A DNA stretch of 64,000 nt from Desulfovibrionaceae bacterium (GCA_029011315.1 JAQXLA010000007.1:1-64000); one strand, 5' to 3'. Counted from the first letter of the stretch, positions 48,069-56,324 are shown. Translations and numbers: made by a program. The notes: generated by a model from the letters alone, not told the origin.

Positions 48069-48086
48069 TGGCGGAGAGGGAGAGAT
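48069..48086. repeat. Partial copy of the tRNA-Ser 3' end (possible att site)
   Basis: TGGCGGAGAGGG here is identical, in the same orientation, to the last 12 bases of the tRNA-Ser gene at 50941 (including CCA), and AGAT follows in both with a 2-base offset. Such copies mark the far end of elements inserted at tRNA 3' ends. The match is short. Confidence 0.45.
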
Positions 48087-48195
48087 AATCCCCCAATCGT
48101 CAATATCCTATCAAGCCATTGGGTTATGGCAATGTGGAATCCTATTGTCTCGGACAAATGTAACAGACAAAGGGTAGCATCGGTTTGATTGGATA

Positions 48196-48762
48196 TCAAT
48201 CCTTTTTACAGTGAACATAGATGGTCTGACGCGAGACGTCATACTCTTTAGCAAGGGCGGAAACGGTTTCATTGTTAGTGAGACGGTTGTTGATTTCGTC
48301 TATCTGTTTTTCTGTCAGAGATGGCTTTCTACCGCACTTGTCGTAGGCGTTACGCTGTCTGGCTAGGGCTATTCCCTCTCGCTGTCTTTCTCGTATCATT
48401 TGGCGTTCAAATTCAGCCACCGCGCCAAGAATATTGAGATATAGAGTTTGGTTAGGGTTGGGCTTATCGCCGTTAAATTCCATATTCTCTTTTACAAAGT
48501 GGATACTGACTTTTTTAGAGAGTAGTTCTTGGACGATATTGAGTAGGTCACGCAAAGAGCGAGCCAATCTATCAATGCTGTGTATGTACAGGGTGTCACC
48601 GTCACGGAGATAGTCTAGGCACAGTTTGAGTTGAGGACGATTAGTGTCTTTGCCAGAACACTTATCCTCAAAGACCTTATCCAAATTGATACCGTTGAGT
48701 TGTCTTTCTGTATTTTGTTCGAGGGTGGATACACGGACATAACCAATTTTCTTACCGTTCAT
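48196..48762 (-). CDS. Serine recombinase, resolvase/invertase family
   Basis: Small serine recombinase, 188 aa. Catalytic Ser12 lies in IGYVRVSTLEQNTERQ; the arginine motif IDRLARSLRDLL and the E-helix region AEFERQMIRERQREGIALAR follow, then a short C-terminal helix-turn-helix of the Hin/Tn3 kind (LTNNETVSALAKEYDVSRQTIYVHC) at about 155-185. Complete by length and motif, so probably active. Its first 64 nt and upstream region form the left arm of a long inverted repeat; a broken copy of its 5' end lies in the right arm. Base composition is AT-richer than in the flanking genes. Confidence 0.92.
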   Translation of the reverse strand: MNGKKIGYVRVSTLEQNTERQLNGINLDKVFEDKCSGKDTNRPQLKLCLDYLRDGDTLYIHSIDRLARSLRDLLNIVQELLSKKVSIHFVKENMEFNGDKPNPNQTLYLNILGAVAEFERQMIRERQREGIALARQRNAYDKCGRKPSLTEKQIDEINNRLTNNETVSALAKEYDVSRQTIYVHCKKD

Positions 48763-48790
48763 ATTTCATACTCACTTGTGTAAATTCATA

Positions 48791-48858
48791 TGTCAAAAAA
48801 TAGTTTTGACCTTTTTTATAATGTGTCAAGTAACCGGAATATCAGTAATTGTTTGACA
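48791..48858. promoter_or_regulatory. Res-like recombinase sites upstream of the recombinase
   Basis: Two adjacent dyads with TGTCAA/TTGAC half-sites: GTCAAAA-N5-TTTTGAC (48792-48810) and TGTCAA-N23-TTGACA (48824-48858). The half-sites resemble the TGTCYNNTA ends of Tn3-type res subsites, and the position directly upstream of the recombinase start is the usual one for res. The right arm carries the same sites in inverted orientation, one dyad slightly damaged. Confidence 0.5.
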
Positions 48859-49069
48859 TACGACCAAGGTGAGATAGTCAAATAGAGGTGTACTTTTGAA
48901 TGGCACCTTGTAGGAAAGAATGAATGAAACCACCTAGGAATAGTCTTTGGTGGTCTATCTTATATGCTCTCATCAGCCAGACACTTTTCACTCGGATGCA
49001 ATGTCTGTAAAATGGCTAATACCAACGGGTTTCAGACATTAAGTCGCCCTAATAGACTATATAATAGAC

Positions 49070-49117
49070 TAAAAAAGTAGCATAGGGGACTACGCTATGC
49101 TTTGCCCCTATGCTACT
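49070..49117 (-). terminator. Terminator of the cargo gene, left arm
   Basis: AGTAGCATAGGGG / CCCCTATGCTACT, a perfect 13-bp stem with 16-nt loop, followed on the minus strand by T6. It ends transcripts of the exported-protein gene before they enter the recombinase. Confidence 0.8.
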
Positions 49118-49310
49118 TGAAAGATGAATTGGTAGGTCGTTGAGAGGTGACTTGGAGATGATGTGTCTTCTCTACTGGGTAATGATGCTCTGTGCCGAGG
49201 AGTTCTTGATGAACAGAAATGTAAGAACGAGTAGTGGAGTTTTATCAAGACAAACAAAGAGAATTCTCTATTATGTACAGAAAGAAATATAGAGACTTCT
49301 CTATTAATTT

Positions 49311-49904
49311 TTAAAATCGTGAGGCGTCGCTTTTGAGTGAGGAGTTTTCTTCGTTTTGGCGAATATTAAAATTTTTATCTGTATACAATACACAAACACC
49401 TCCTCCATCTAAAAAACAGAATATACGTGAATTTTTACTTTCATACATACTTCCAAAGAGGCAATCAATTTTAGGCAAGGCTTCTTGCTCCCAAGAAGTT
49501 AGCGCATTAGGATTTAATTTATCAATGTATTCTTTATTAACTTGTTTATATTTTTTGTTAAGAAAATCTGCCATTTTGAGATAAAAATCCATAGAGTCAA
49601 GGTTTAATTGTACATTACTCTGTTTTGAATTTTCCGCTTTGGGAAATCCTACCATTACTTGATACAACTTATTTTTGGGAGAAAAAATATAAATAAAAAA
49701 TCCTGATTTTCCGAACAAATTACAACCATAACCCAAAGCATTTTCATCTTCTCTGATTAATGTTTTTTTTTCTATTGACTTTACTTCACTCGGTGACATT
49801 CCCCATTTGGAGTCGCCAAAATTACCTTCATTCGCAAAACCAGAAGATACAAAGGATTCTAGAAAGATAATACAACATAGGAATAAAGAAATAACCTTTC
49901 GCAT
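49311..49904 (-). CDS. Exported protein of unknown function, cassette cargo
   Basis: Only full gene inside the inverted repeats. The start is the ATG at 49904 with AAGGAG 6 nt upstream, giving 197 aa (track start would add 23). A signal peptide (VISLFLCCIIFLESFVSSGFA) is followed by FGDSKWGMSPSEVKSIEKK, a beginning I recall from small exported proteins of unknown function in proteobacteria, then alternating strands and helices with three to four Cys. No enzyme motif was seen. Very AT-rich, unlike the chromosomal neighbours. Role unknown; could be an immunity, envelope or colonisation factor. Confidence 0.75.
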   Translation of the reverse strand: MRKVISLFLCCIIFLESFVSSGFANEGNFGDSKWGMSPSEVKSIEKKTLIREDENALGYGCNLFGKSGFFIYIFSPKNKLYQVMVGFPKAENSKQSNVQLNLDSMDFYLKMADFLNKKYKQVNKEYIDKLNPNALTSWEQEALPKIDCLFGSMYESKNSRIFCFLDGGGVCVLYTDKNFNIRQNEENSSLKSDASRF

Positions 49905-49947
49905 AGCATACTCCTTCTTGGCAGAGTTGAGAATTTTTTCATTTGAT

Positions 49948-49963
49948 GTCAGAGTAGTCTGAC
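49948..49963. promoter_or_regulatory. Dyad upstream of the cargo gene
   Basis: GTCAGA-GTAG-TCTGAC, a perfect 6-bp inverted repeat 44 nt before the cargo ATG, suited to a small dimeric repressor or a leader hairpin. Confidence 0.35.
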
Positions 49964-49973
49964 TTGCTAACAC

Positions 49974-50303
49974 AAAGAAGAGAATAGTTTACCTTAATCA
50001 TAGCAAATATTCCTATCTATTTATAGCAAAAATGAATAATTTGTAGGATATTGTTCACCCATTCAATTTATGCATATATTATATAATAAATAAAATATTT
50101 GTCAAGTATTAAAATTTATTAACATTAATATTCTTTTATTATAAAGAAGAATGACTCATATTATAGATATAAGTTGCTTTATTATTATCGTGAATATATT
50201 CAGTCTTTTTTCATCTACCGTTTTCATCCTTTCCCATCGTCGGGGCACACTTTCGGCACAGAGTATCTCTGATTACCTGATAGAAAGAATACAATTCTCA
50301 ATC
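49974..50303. other. AT-rich interior of the cassette
   Basis: About 330 nt between cargo gene and right arm, AT-rich, presumably with the cargo promoter (unassigned). A plus-strand ORF of 64 codons (50151-50345) with a hydrophobic start was not accepted. Confidence 0.4.
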
Positions 50304-50738
50304 CACCTTTCAACGACCTACCAATTCATTTTTCAAGTAGCATAGGGGCAAAGCATGGCGTAGTCCCCTATGCTCTTTTTTAGTCTATTATATAGTCTAT
50401 TAGGGCGACTCAATGCCTGAAAACCGTTGGTATTAGCCATTTTACAGACACACCATCCGAGTGAAAAGTGTCTGGCTGATGAGAGCATACAAAATAGACC
50501 ACCAAGGACTATCCACACGAGTGTGGTTTCATTCATTCTTTCCTACAAGGTGCCATTCAATCTCTCACCTTGGTCGTATGTCAAATAATTACTGATATTC
50601 CGGTTACTTGACACATTATAAAAAAGGTCTAAACTATTTTTTGACATATGAACTTACACAAGTGAGTATGAAATATAAACGGTAAGAAAATTGGTTATGT
50701 CCGTGTATCCATCCTCGAACAAAATACAGAAAGACAAC
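50304..50738. repeat. Right arm of long inverted repeat
   Basis: Inverted counterpart of 48699-49149. It includes a terminator hairpin (about 50337-50385, AGCATAGGGG/CCCCTATGCT then T6 on the plus strand), the res-like dyads and the start of a recombinase gene. It breaks off after recombinase codon 22 (ERQ), beyond which the two sides no longer match. Confidence 0.9.
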
Positions 50739-50758
50739 CTTTCCATACACAGATTTGA
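50675..50758 (+). pseudogene. 5' fragment of a serine recombinase gene
   Basis: Reads INGKKIGYVRVSILEQNTERQ, matching the first 22 residues of the recombinase at 48762, then unrelated PFHTQI and a stop. The start codon is ATA instead of ATG. A remnant of a second copy of the element, in inverted orientation. Confidence 0.85.
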
Positions 50759-50820
50759 GTTTATTCGGAATGGGTAGTCTGAAATACCAAGAGTAGTCTC
50801 TTTTTTGGAGATAAATACGG

Positions 50821-50860
50821 AAAAAGCCCTATCAAGTTTTTGGCTTGATAGGGCTTTTTT
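50821..50860 (-). terminator. Terminator downstream of tRNA-Ser
   Basis: AAAAAGCCCTATCAAG / CTTGATAGGGCTTTTT perfect stem with 7-nt loop and T/A tracts on both sides. On the minus strand it lies 80 nt after the tRNA 3' end; it can also stop plus-strand transcripts leaving the cassette. Confidence 0.88.
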
Positions 50861-50940
50861 ATATGACATTTTGACTTACAATTGTAACTTACAGAGGTAA
50901 TACCCCTGTTTTGGGCAATAAAGTCAATGATTTCAATGTC

Positions 50941-51030
50941 TGGCGGAGAGGGGGAGATTCGAACTCCCGATACCTTTCGGGTATACACGATTTCCAATCG
51001 TGCTCCTTCGGCCATCTCGGACACCTCTCC
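50941..51030 (-). tRNA. tRNA-Ser (anticodon GGA)
   Basis: Minus-strand tRNA of 90 nt including an encoded CCA. Acceptor stem GGAGAGG pairs with CCTCTCC; anticodon stem CACGA/TCGTG encloses the loop TTGGAAA (anticodon GGA, codons UCC/UCU); a long class II variable arm (TATACCCGAAAGGTATC) and TTCGAATC T-loop identify tRNA-Ser. Its 3' end is the likely insertion site of the neighbouring cassette. Confidence 0.96.
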
Positions 51031-51079
51031 GCAACGACAAGATATTTACCGTAAAAAAATGGCTCTGACAAGCTTTTTT

Positions 51080-51880
51080 TTACTTTTCTTCCAGTTCAAG
51101 CAGCATGCCGGCGTTAGAAAGATACTTTTCCATCACCGCGTCATCAATGTCCGCCAGCCGCTTGAATCTTTGAATTTCGTCAAGCGGATCATACAGAGGA
51201 TAATCCGTTCCGAAAAGAATATGATCCGAAGGATGACGGCGAAGAATTTTCTGGAACAGGGCTTTGCCAATAAACATTGTCGAACTTGATGTATCAAGCC
51301 ACAAATTTTCCCTTCCCACCACCGTATGCAACGCATGCTCCCATTGATGATACCCGCCAAGATGCGCGGCAATGCAGCGAAGCTTTGGAAAATTATCCAA
51401 AATTGCAGCCAGCTTGTACGGACAGGAAGGACTTTTGGCAGGATCGTCATCCTGTCCAATATGGATTTCAAAAATAAAATCGTTTTGAGCCGCTTCAAAA
51501 ATAGGCAGCAGCCGATGATCATTCAGCCAGAAGCCCTGAAAATCAGGATGGAGTTTCAGCCCCCGTATGCCGAGACGTTTCAGACGATCCAGCTCGGATT
51601 CCCAACGGGAAAAGCCAGGATGAATCGTGCCGAAGGCAATGATTTCCGGATATTCACGTTGAAGCTTGACGGCATAGTCATTCACTATGGAAACCTGATG
51701 CGGATCCGTAGCTGCGCAAAGCACCACGCAGCGATCGATGCCGGCTCTGCGCTCACGATCAAGCAAATCATCGCAAAGGCCGGTTCCGATACATTGAAGG
51801 CTGTAGGCATCATTCAGATGCGCTACAGCCCTTGAAGCTATCTTGGGAAAAAACGCGTGAGCATGGATATCAAACAGCAT
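51080..51880 (-). CDS. Amidohydrolase-family metal-dependent hydrolase
   Basis: 266-aa TIM-barrel hydrolase of the amidohydrolase_2 type. It starts MLFDIHAHAFFPKIA with the first metal-binding HxH; later come GIRGLKLHPDFQG (Lys of strand 4), FEIHIGQ, IAAHLGGYHQW (His of strand 6) and ILFGTDYPLYDP with the Asp of strand 8. Relatives include decarboxylases and uronate-type hydrolases, so the substrate cannot be named. It follows the small NrdD-like ORF by 37 nt on the same strand and may be co-transcribed. Confidence 0.8.
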   Translation of the reverse strand: MLFDIHAHAFFPKIASRAVAHLNDAYSLQCIGTGLCDDLLDRERRAGIDRCVVLCAATDPHQVSIVNDYAVKLQREYPEIIAFGTIHPGFSRWESELDRLKRLGIRGLKLHPDFQGFWLNDHRLLPIFEAAQNDFIFEIHIGQDDDPAKSPSCPYKLAAILDNFPKLRCIAAHLGGYHQWEHALHTVVGRENLWLDTSSSTMFIGKALFQKILRRHPSDHILFGTDYPLYDPLDEIQRFKRLADIDDAVMEKYLSNAGMLLELEEK

Positions 51881-51917
51881 ACGCTTGCAAAAAAAGCCTT
51901 CCTCTGTCTTTTCTTGT

Positions 51918-52103
51918 TCAGGCGCATTTCTTCGCCGCAGAATCAGTAGACTCCGCAGACGACAGAGAACAATGCCGAACGCGTTCGCTCACTTCAGCGC
52001 GCTTCGCATCGTTAAAGCGATCCAGCGTTCCAACAAGATACCCTGTAATACGCCGAATGCGCTCGAATTTTACGCCTTCGCCAATGAGTTCATTTTTATT
52101 CAT
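51918..52103 (-). CDS. Stand-alone glycyl radical domain, NrdD C-terminus-like
   Basis: 61-aa protein. FERIRRITGYLVGTLDRFNDAKRAEVSERVRH aligns with the very end of canonical class III reductases (E. coli NrdD: TRRVCGYLG...FNAGKQEEVKRRVKH), so G21 would match the radical-bearing glycine. Translation is coupled to nrdD (8-nt overlap, ATGAATAA). Either the reductase is split and this chain supplies the radical site, or it is a spare radical domain, comparable in idea to YfiD/GrcA for pyruvate formate-lyase. The last 15 residues are low in pattern. No NrdG activase gene is in the window. Confidence 0.75.
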   Translation of the reverse strand: MNKNELIGEGVKFERIRRITGYLVGTLDRFNDAKRAEVSERVRHCSLSSAESTDSAAKKCA

Positions 52104-54402
52104 GGGAACAGCATCCTCCTGCCATATAAGGACGCATCAGCGTCATATGGCTGATTTTGTCTTCTTCCTCCCGACGTTCCTCAGGAGTCAGATAATCCGT
52201 CACATATCCCTTGACAGCGCGGAGACGTTCCAGAGAAATGCCTTCTCCATCCCTTCGTCCGCACCTCGGGCACACATCGCCGATAATTCCCGTATAGCCG
52301 CATACAGGATCCCGATCGACAGGATGATTGATCGATCCGTATCCGACCCCCATTTCTTTCATGCCTCGAATAATGGTTTCAAAGGCTTCCAGATTTTCCG
52401 AAGGATCTCCATCAATTTCCACATAGGTGATATGTCCGCCGTTGGTCAGCGCATGATACGGCGCTTCCAGACGAATTTTATTGTACGCACTGATGGGGAA
52501 ATAAACCGGAATATGGAAGGAATTGGTATAATAATCGTGATCTGTAATGCCTTCCTGCACGCCGAAACGTTTCCGATCAAGCGCGACAAAACGTCCGGAA
52601 AGTCCCTCAGCCGGCGTCGCGATCACCGTAAAGTTCAGCTTCCTTTTTTGAGATTCCGCATCGGCCCGGCGCCGAATATGGGCGACGATTTTCAATCCCA
52701 GTTCCTGTGAAGCCTCCGATTCGCCATGATGCCTGCCCGTCAAAGCCTTCAGGCATTCGGCAAGGCCGATAAACCCTACTGTCAGAGAACCGTGTTTCAG
52801 CACGTCGCGGACTTCACTGTCCGAGTCCAGCTTCTCTGAATCGATCCAAACGCCCTGCCCCATCAGAAATGGATAATTGCGCACCTTTTTGCGGCTCTGA
52901 ATTTCAAGACGCTCCAGAAGCTGCGCAAATACGAGATCGATCATCTTATCCAAAGAGGTAAAGAACTGATCGACATCACCGTGCGCCAGCAATCCAAGCC
53001 GTGGCAGATTGATCGACGTAAAGCTAAGATTTCCCCGGCCATAGACGATTTCCCGGGCGGGATCAAACACATTTCCTATGACCCGGGTGCGACATCCCAT
53101 ATATGAGATTTCCGTTTCAGGATGCCCGGGCTTGTAATAGGCAAGATTAAACGGAGCATCGATAAAGGAAAAATTCGGGAAAAGACGCTTCGCTGAAACG
53201 CGGCATGCCAGCTTGAAAAGATCGTAGTTGGGATCTTCGGGATTGAAATTGATTCCTTCCTTGACCTTGAAAATATGAATGGGAAAGATTGGCGTTTCCC
53301 CATTGCCCAACCCGGCTTCCGTCGCCAGCAGAACGCTTTTCGTTACCAGACGACCTTCAGGAGAAGTGTCCGTGCCATAATTGATGGAAGAAAACGGGAT
53401 CTGGGCTCCGGCTCTGCTATGCATGGTATTCAGATTGTGCACCAGAGCTTCCATGGCCTGAAACGTATCTTTCTCCGTATAGCGCATGGCCTTGGAAATG
53501 ACCCGTTCTGCGGTCCCCGGATCCGTTACCGTGCCGAGTTCGGCGCGCACTTTGGCCATACCTTCAGCACAGAGAATTGAATCACCATCCGCAAGCCAGC
53601 TGCGCAAAGCCCTGCGTACATCGGCAGAGCCAGCAATATCAAGAATATCAAGCACAGTATAAATGCGGTTGATAAACGTCTTGGCCACTCCCCGCGCCAG
53701 ACCGTAATCAAAATTCGGGATACTCTGCCCCCCATGCTGATCGTTCTGATTCGACTGGACGGCGATGCAGGCCAGGGCACTGTAGCTTTGAATGCTGTTG
53801 GGTTCCCGCAGGAAACCATGACCCGTATTGAAGCCGCCCCGAAACAGCTTTTTGATATCGATCTGACAGCATGTCGTCGTCAGCGACAGAAAATCCAGAT
53901 CATGAATATGGATATCGCCATTCTTGTGAGCTTCAGCATGAGCGGGATGCAGCATGTACATTTCATAAAACTGCTTTGACGCTTCGCTGCCGAAGCGAAG
54001 CATCGTCCCCATGGCAGTATCGCCATCAATATTCGCATTCTCCCGCTTGAGATTGCTTTCTGAAGCATCCTTAAATGTCAGATCCCGCAGCGTTTCCATA
54101 AGCCTGGTCTTCATTTCCCGAACTCTCGTGCGCTGATGCCTGTAGAGAATATAAGCTTTGGCAGTACGAGCATGACCGTTGTCAATCAGTGTCTTTTCAA
54201 CCAGATCCTGAACATGCTCCACACCGGGGATATCGTCGCCGCATTCCAGATCAAGCCGACGCTTGACTTCTTCCGCAATTTTCATTGACAGAGCATAGTC
54301 TTGCCCGCCCTGACTGGACGCAGCGCGAAAAACGGCTTTGGCAATTTTTTCGATATCAAAAGCCACAACGCGCGAATCTCTTTTACTGATGGCGGACACC
54401 AT
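52096..54402 (-). CDS. nrdD: Anaerobic ribonucleoside-triphosphate reductase, large chain
   Basis: Class III ribonucleotide reductase making deoxynucleotides without oxygen. The start is MVSAISKRDSR (54402) with GGAGG 9 nt upstream; 768 aa. The ATP-cone occupies the first 100 residues (DIEKIAKAVFRAASSQGG), then the barrel (HIHDLDFLSLTTTCCQIDI, NDQHGGQSIPNFDYGLARGV, AGAQIPFSSINYGTDTSPEG, LGNGETPIFPI). The end has cysteines VCGYTGIIGDVCPRCG, but then only a weak glycyl-radical look-alike (RAVKGYVTDYLTPEE); the canonical motif lies in the overlapping 61-aa ORF. Confidence 0.93.
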   Translation of the reverse strand: MVSAISKRDSRVVAFDIEKIAKAVFRAASSQGGQDYALSMKIAEEVKRRLDLECGDDIPGVEHVQDLVEKTLIDNGHARTAKAYILYRHQRTRVREMKTRLMETLRDLTFKDASESNLKRENANIDGDTAMGTMLRFGSEASKQFYEMYMLHPAHAEAHKNGDIHIHDLDFLSLTTTCCQIDIKKLFRGGFNTGHGFLREPNSIQSYSALACIAVQSNQNDQHGGQSIPNFDYGLARGVAKTFINRIYTVLDILDIAGSADVRRALRSWLADGDSILCAEGMAKVRAELGTVTDPGTAERVISKAMRYTEKDTFQAMEALVHNLNTMHSRAGAQIPFSSINYGTDTSPEGRLVTKSVLLATEAGLGNGETPIFPIHIFKVKEGINFNPEDPNYDLFKLACRVSAKRLFPNFSFIDAPFNLAYYKPGHPETEISYMGCRTRVIGNVFDPAREIVYGRGNLSFTSINLPRLGLLAHGDVDQFFTSLDKMIDLVFAQLLERLEIQSRKKVRNYPFLMGQGVWIDSEKLDSDSEVRDVLKHGSLTVGFIGLAECLKALTGRHHGESEASQELGLKIVAHIRRRADAESQKRKLNFTVIATPAEGLSGRFVALDRKRFGVQEGITDHDYYTNSFHIPVYFPISAYNKIRLEAPYHALTNGGHITYVEIDGDPSENLEAFETIIRGMKEMGVGYGSINHPVDRDPVCGYTGIIGDVCPRCGRRDGEGISLERLRAVKGYVTDYLTPEERREEEDKISHMTLMRPYMAGGCCSHE

Positions 54403-54659
54403 GAAGCCATGCCTCCAAAAAAATAATTCCAATGCCAGGATTGAAAATTTTTATCAATAACTATGCTTAACGATTACGCTTTTTATTGATTTTGAAGATG
54501 CGTTTTCTATGTATGTTCAAAAGGTTATATAGAAACAAGATCTCTGTCAATCTCTGGCGAAGTTCGACAGAATGCGGAACAGAGGTTATGAAAAGACTCT
54601 GTTCCGCGGAGTATTGAGACTACTCACAAAAATGAAAAAGTTCGCTGAAAAAAATTTTT
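54403..54659. other. nrdD upstream region
   Basis: Contains a perfect hairpin, GCGGAACAGAG / CTCTGTTCCGC (54574-54607), without a T-tract, possibly ending the transcript of the upstream transferase-like gene, and the pair TTTCTAT/ATAGAAA (about 54504-54535) that could be part of the nrdD control region. No convincing NrdR box was found. Confidence 0.4.
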
Positions 54660-56324
54660 TCAAAGTTTCTCCAACGTGCTTTCCCAAAGGTCGATGACGG
54701 ACTGATCCGCAATCGAAGCATACTGCTCACACCATTCATCCCGAGCTTCCCGGGTGGATTGCCACCACTGATCAAGATTATCCCATACAGCCCGTACCTG
54801 TTCTGCAGCATCAAGCGGCGAATCCATGAGAATGCCGGCTCGACGAAGACCTCTCAGAAGAGGCAATGCTTCAGGAGCGAACTGCACGGCATCCCGATTC
54901 CAAAAAAGAATCGTCGGCACATCTGCCGCAAAGGCCTGTGCCAACGCCGTTCCAGCATGATCGAGCACCAGAAGGCGACAGGAAAGCATTTGAGACAGAA
55001 AATCTCCCTCCCATACCGCCAAATCCGCAAAACGCTCACGCATCCATGCGGCATCGGAAAGAGAAATCGGCGAAGAATCGTGAGGACAATACACTATTTT
55101 CTTGCGCAGAGCTGAAGGAAGGGCGGCTGCAAACTTCGCCTTGTCTTCACGGTATGCATACTGCTGCCTGCCTCTCAGCATTGACGTCAGCGCATGAGGA
55201 AGCAGTGACATGTCCGTTCCGGCAAAAAGAAGGGTTTCCTCTGTTTCCCGATGCGACTTGCGCAGAGCATCCAGCGCAGGATGCGGCAAAGGCGTAATAT
55301 TGCCGGGCATGCCGCTGTGCTTTTTCCAGCCCCAGGAAATAAAACGGTGCTGCGAATATGCCAGCAAGGGATATTCCGCCGAAGAACGAACATAGCCGCA
55401 TTCACCATCCTTCTGAATAACCACCAGGCGATCTCCGGCAGCACGCCAGGCAGCGACCTGAAACCGGTATGCGTCATTTTCAAAATTCGCCGCGCTGATG
55501 ACCCGAATACCCGCTTGCTTCGGCACAGGAAGAGGAGGACAAAGATTTTGAAATGACCGAGGCAGATTCCGAATCGCCAGCGCAAAAGCTTCATCTTCTG
55601 TAAAATCCAGCGGGAGGGGATCCGCGTCGGGACAGCCGAGGAGACGAAGAGGAATCGTGTCATCCTGAATTCTGTGATTGCGCTGCAGTGCCTCGGACAA
55701 ACGCATGGCAGAGCCGGAATCAAATCCGGAAATCGGAGGGAAGCGTCTGGCGTATTCTTCTCCGTTCATCAACAGGTTTGCATCGGGTTTCCCTGCATCC
55801 CGATGCACCTCAGGCAACGCCGGATAATGCCAATGTGACGAAGGATTTTTGCGAATCAAAATAGAGAAAAGCCAATGATTCCAAACAGGATCAAGGATTC
55901 CGTTCTCAATGAAATCCCGCGTATCCGCAAAAGCGAATGTGGATTGCTCCGGAAGCAACGGCACGGAATGACTGAATAAACCGTATGTTTTGCGAAAATC
56001 AGCAATGCGATGCAGCCGATCGACCAGCACGGCAGAAAAACGCACAAGCCATGGGGCCAGAACCGTATCCCAATACGCCTCATCTTGCTTGGATCCAAGC
56101 TTCCTGTTCAATTCCTGCGCCAGACGAGGAGCCAGACGGGATGTCAACTCCCTGGCCTGCTTCACAGCCGTTTCAAGCAACTCTGGATCCGCAAAAATTT
56201 CCTCAGGCATAAAAAACATATCAAGAAATTTTTCCTGATGCGCTGGGATGCACCATGGTCCGATGACAATGCTCAAATCAAAAGCTGTAGGCAGAGGCGA
56301 TCCAAGATTCACGATTCGATTCAT
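54660..56324 (-). CDS. LIC12162-like putative transferase
   Basis: 554-aa cytoplasmic protein. LSIVIGPWCIP near the N-terminus and the C-terminal half with HRFISWGWKKHSGMPGNITPLP, KIVYCPHDSSPI, LVLDHAGTALAQAFAADVPTILFWN and AAEQVRAVWDN recall the LIC12162 family of putative surface-sugar transferases, whose C-terminal half has a GT-B-like look. The substrate is unknown. It is coupled by a 4-nt overlap to a small exported protein upstream. Assignment is from memory of the family and is tentative. Confidence 0.55.
   Translation of the reverse strand: MNRIVNLGSPLPTAFDLSIVIGPWCIPAHQEKFLDMFFMPEEIFADPELLETAVKQARELTSRLAPRLAQELNRKLGSKQDEAYWDTVLAPWLVRFSAVLVDRLHRIADFRKTYGLFSHSVPLLPEQSTFAFADTRDFIENGILDPVWNHWLFSILIRKNPSSHWHYPALPEVHRDAGKPDANLLMNGEEYARRFPPISGFDSGSAMRLSEALQRNHRIQDDTIPLRLLGCPDADPLPLDFTEDEAFALAIRNLPRSFQNLCPPLPVPKQAGIRVISAANFENDAYRFQVAAWRAAGDRLVVIQKDGECGYVRSSAEYPLLAYSQHRFISWGWKKHSGMPGNITPLPHPALDALRKSHRETEETLLFAGTDMSLLPHALTSMLRGRQQYAYREDKAKFAAALPSALRKKIVYCPHDSSPISLSDAAWMRERFADLAVWEGDFLSQMLSCRLLVLDHAGTALAQAFAADVPTILFWNRDAVQFAPEALPLLRGLRRAGILMDSPLDAAEQVRAVWDNLDQWWQSTREARDEWCEQYASIADQSVIDLWESTLEKL

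Larger units (their letters stand above)
48699..49149. repeat. Left arm of long inverted repeat
   Basis: This stretch reads on the opposite strand almost as 50304-50738 (roughly 90 percent identity by eye over about 435 bp; one 16-bp indel). A weaker match extends inward to about 49197 (CTCTGTGCCG against CGGCACAGAG at 50254). It holds, from outside in, the recombinase 5' end, its leader with TGTCAA-type dyads, and a terminator hairpin pointing outward. Confidence 0.9.

Noticed and set aside
49070-49117. Palindrome in the arms as an origin or transposon end
   Set aside because: It is followed by T6 on the strand of the cargo gene, which fits a plain terminator.
50151-50345. 64-codon plus-strand ORF inside the cassette
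   Set aside because: Hydrophobic start, but no ribosome binding site and it runs into the inverted-repeat arm and its terminator; probably chance in AT-rich DNA.
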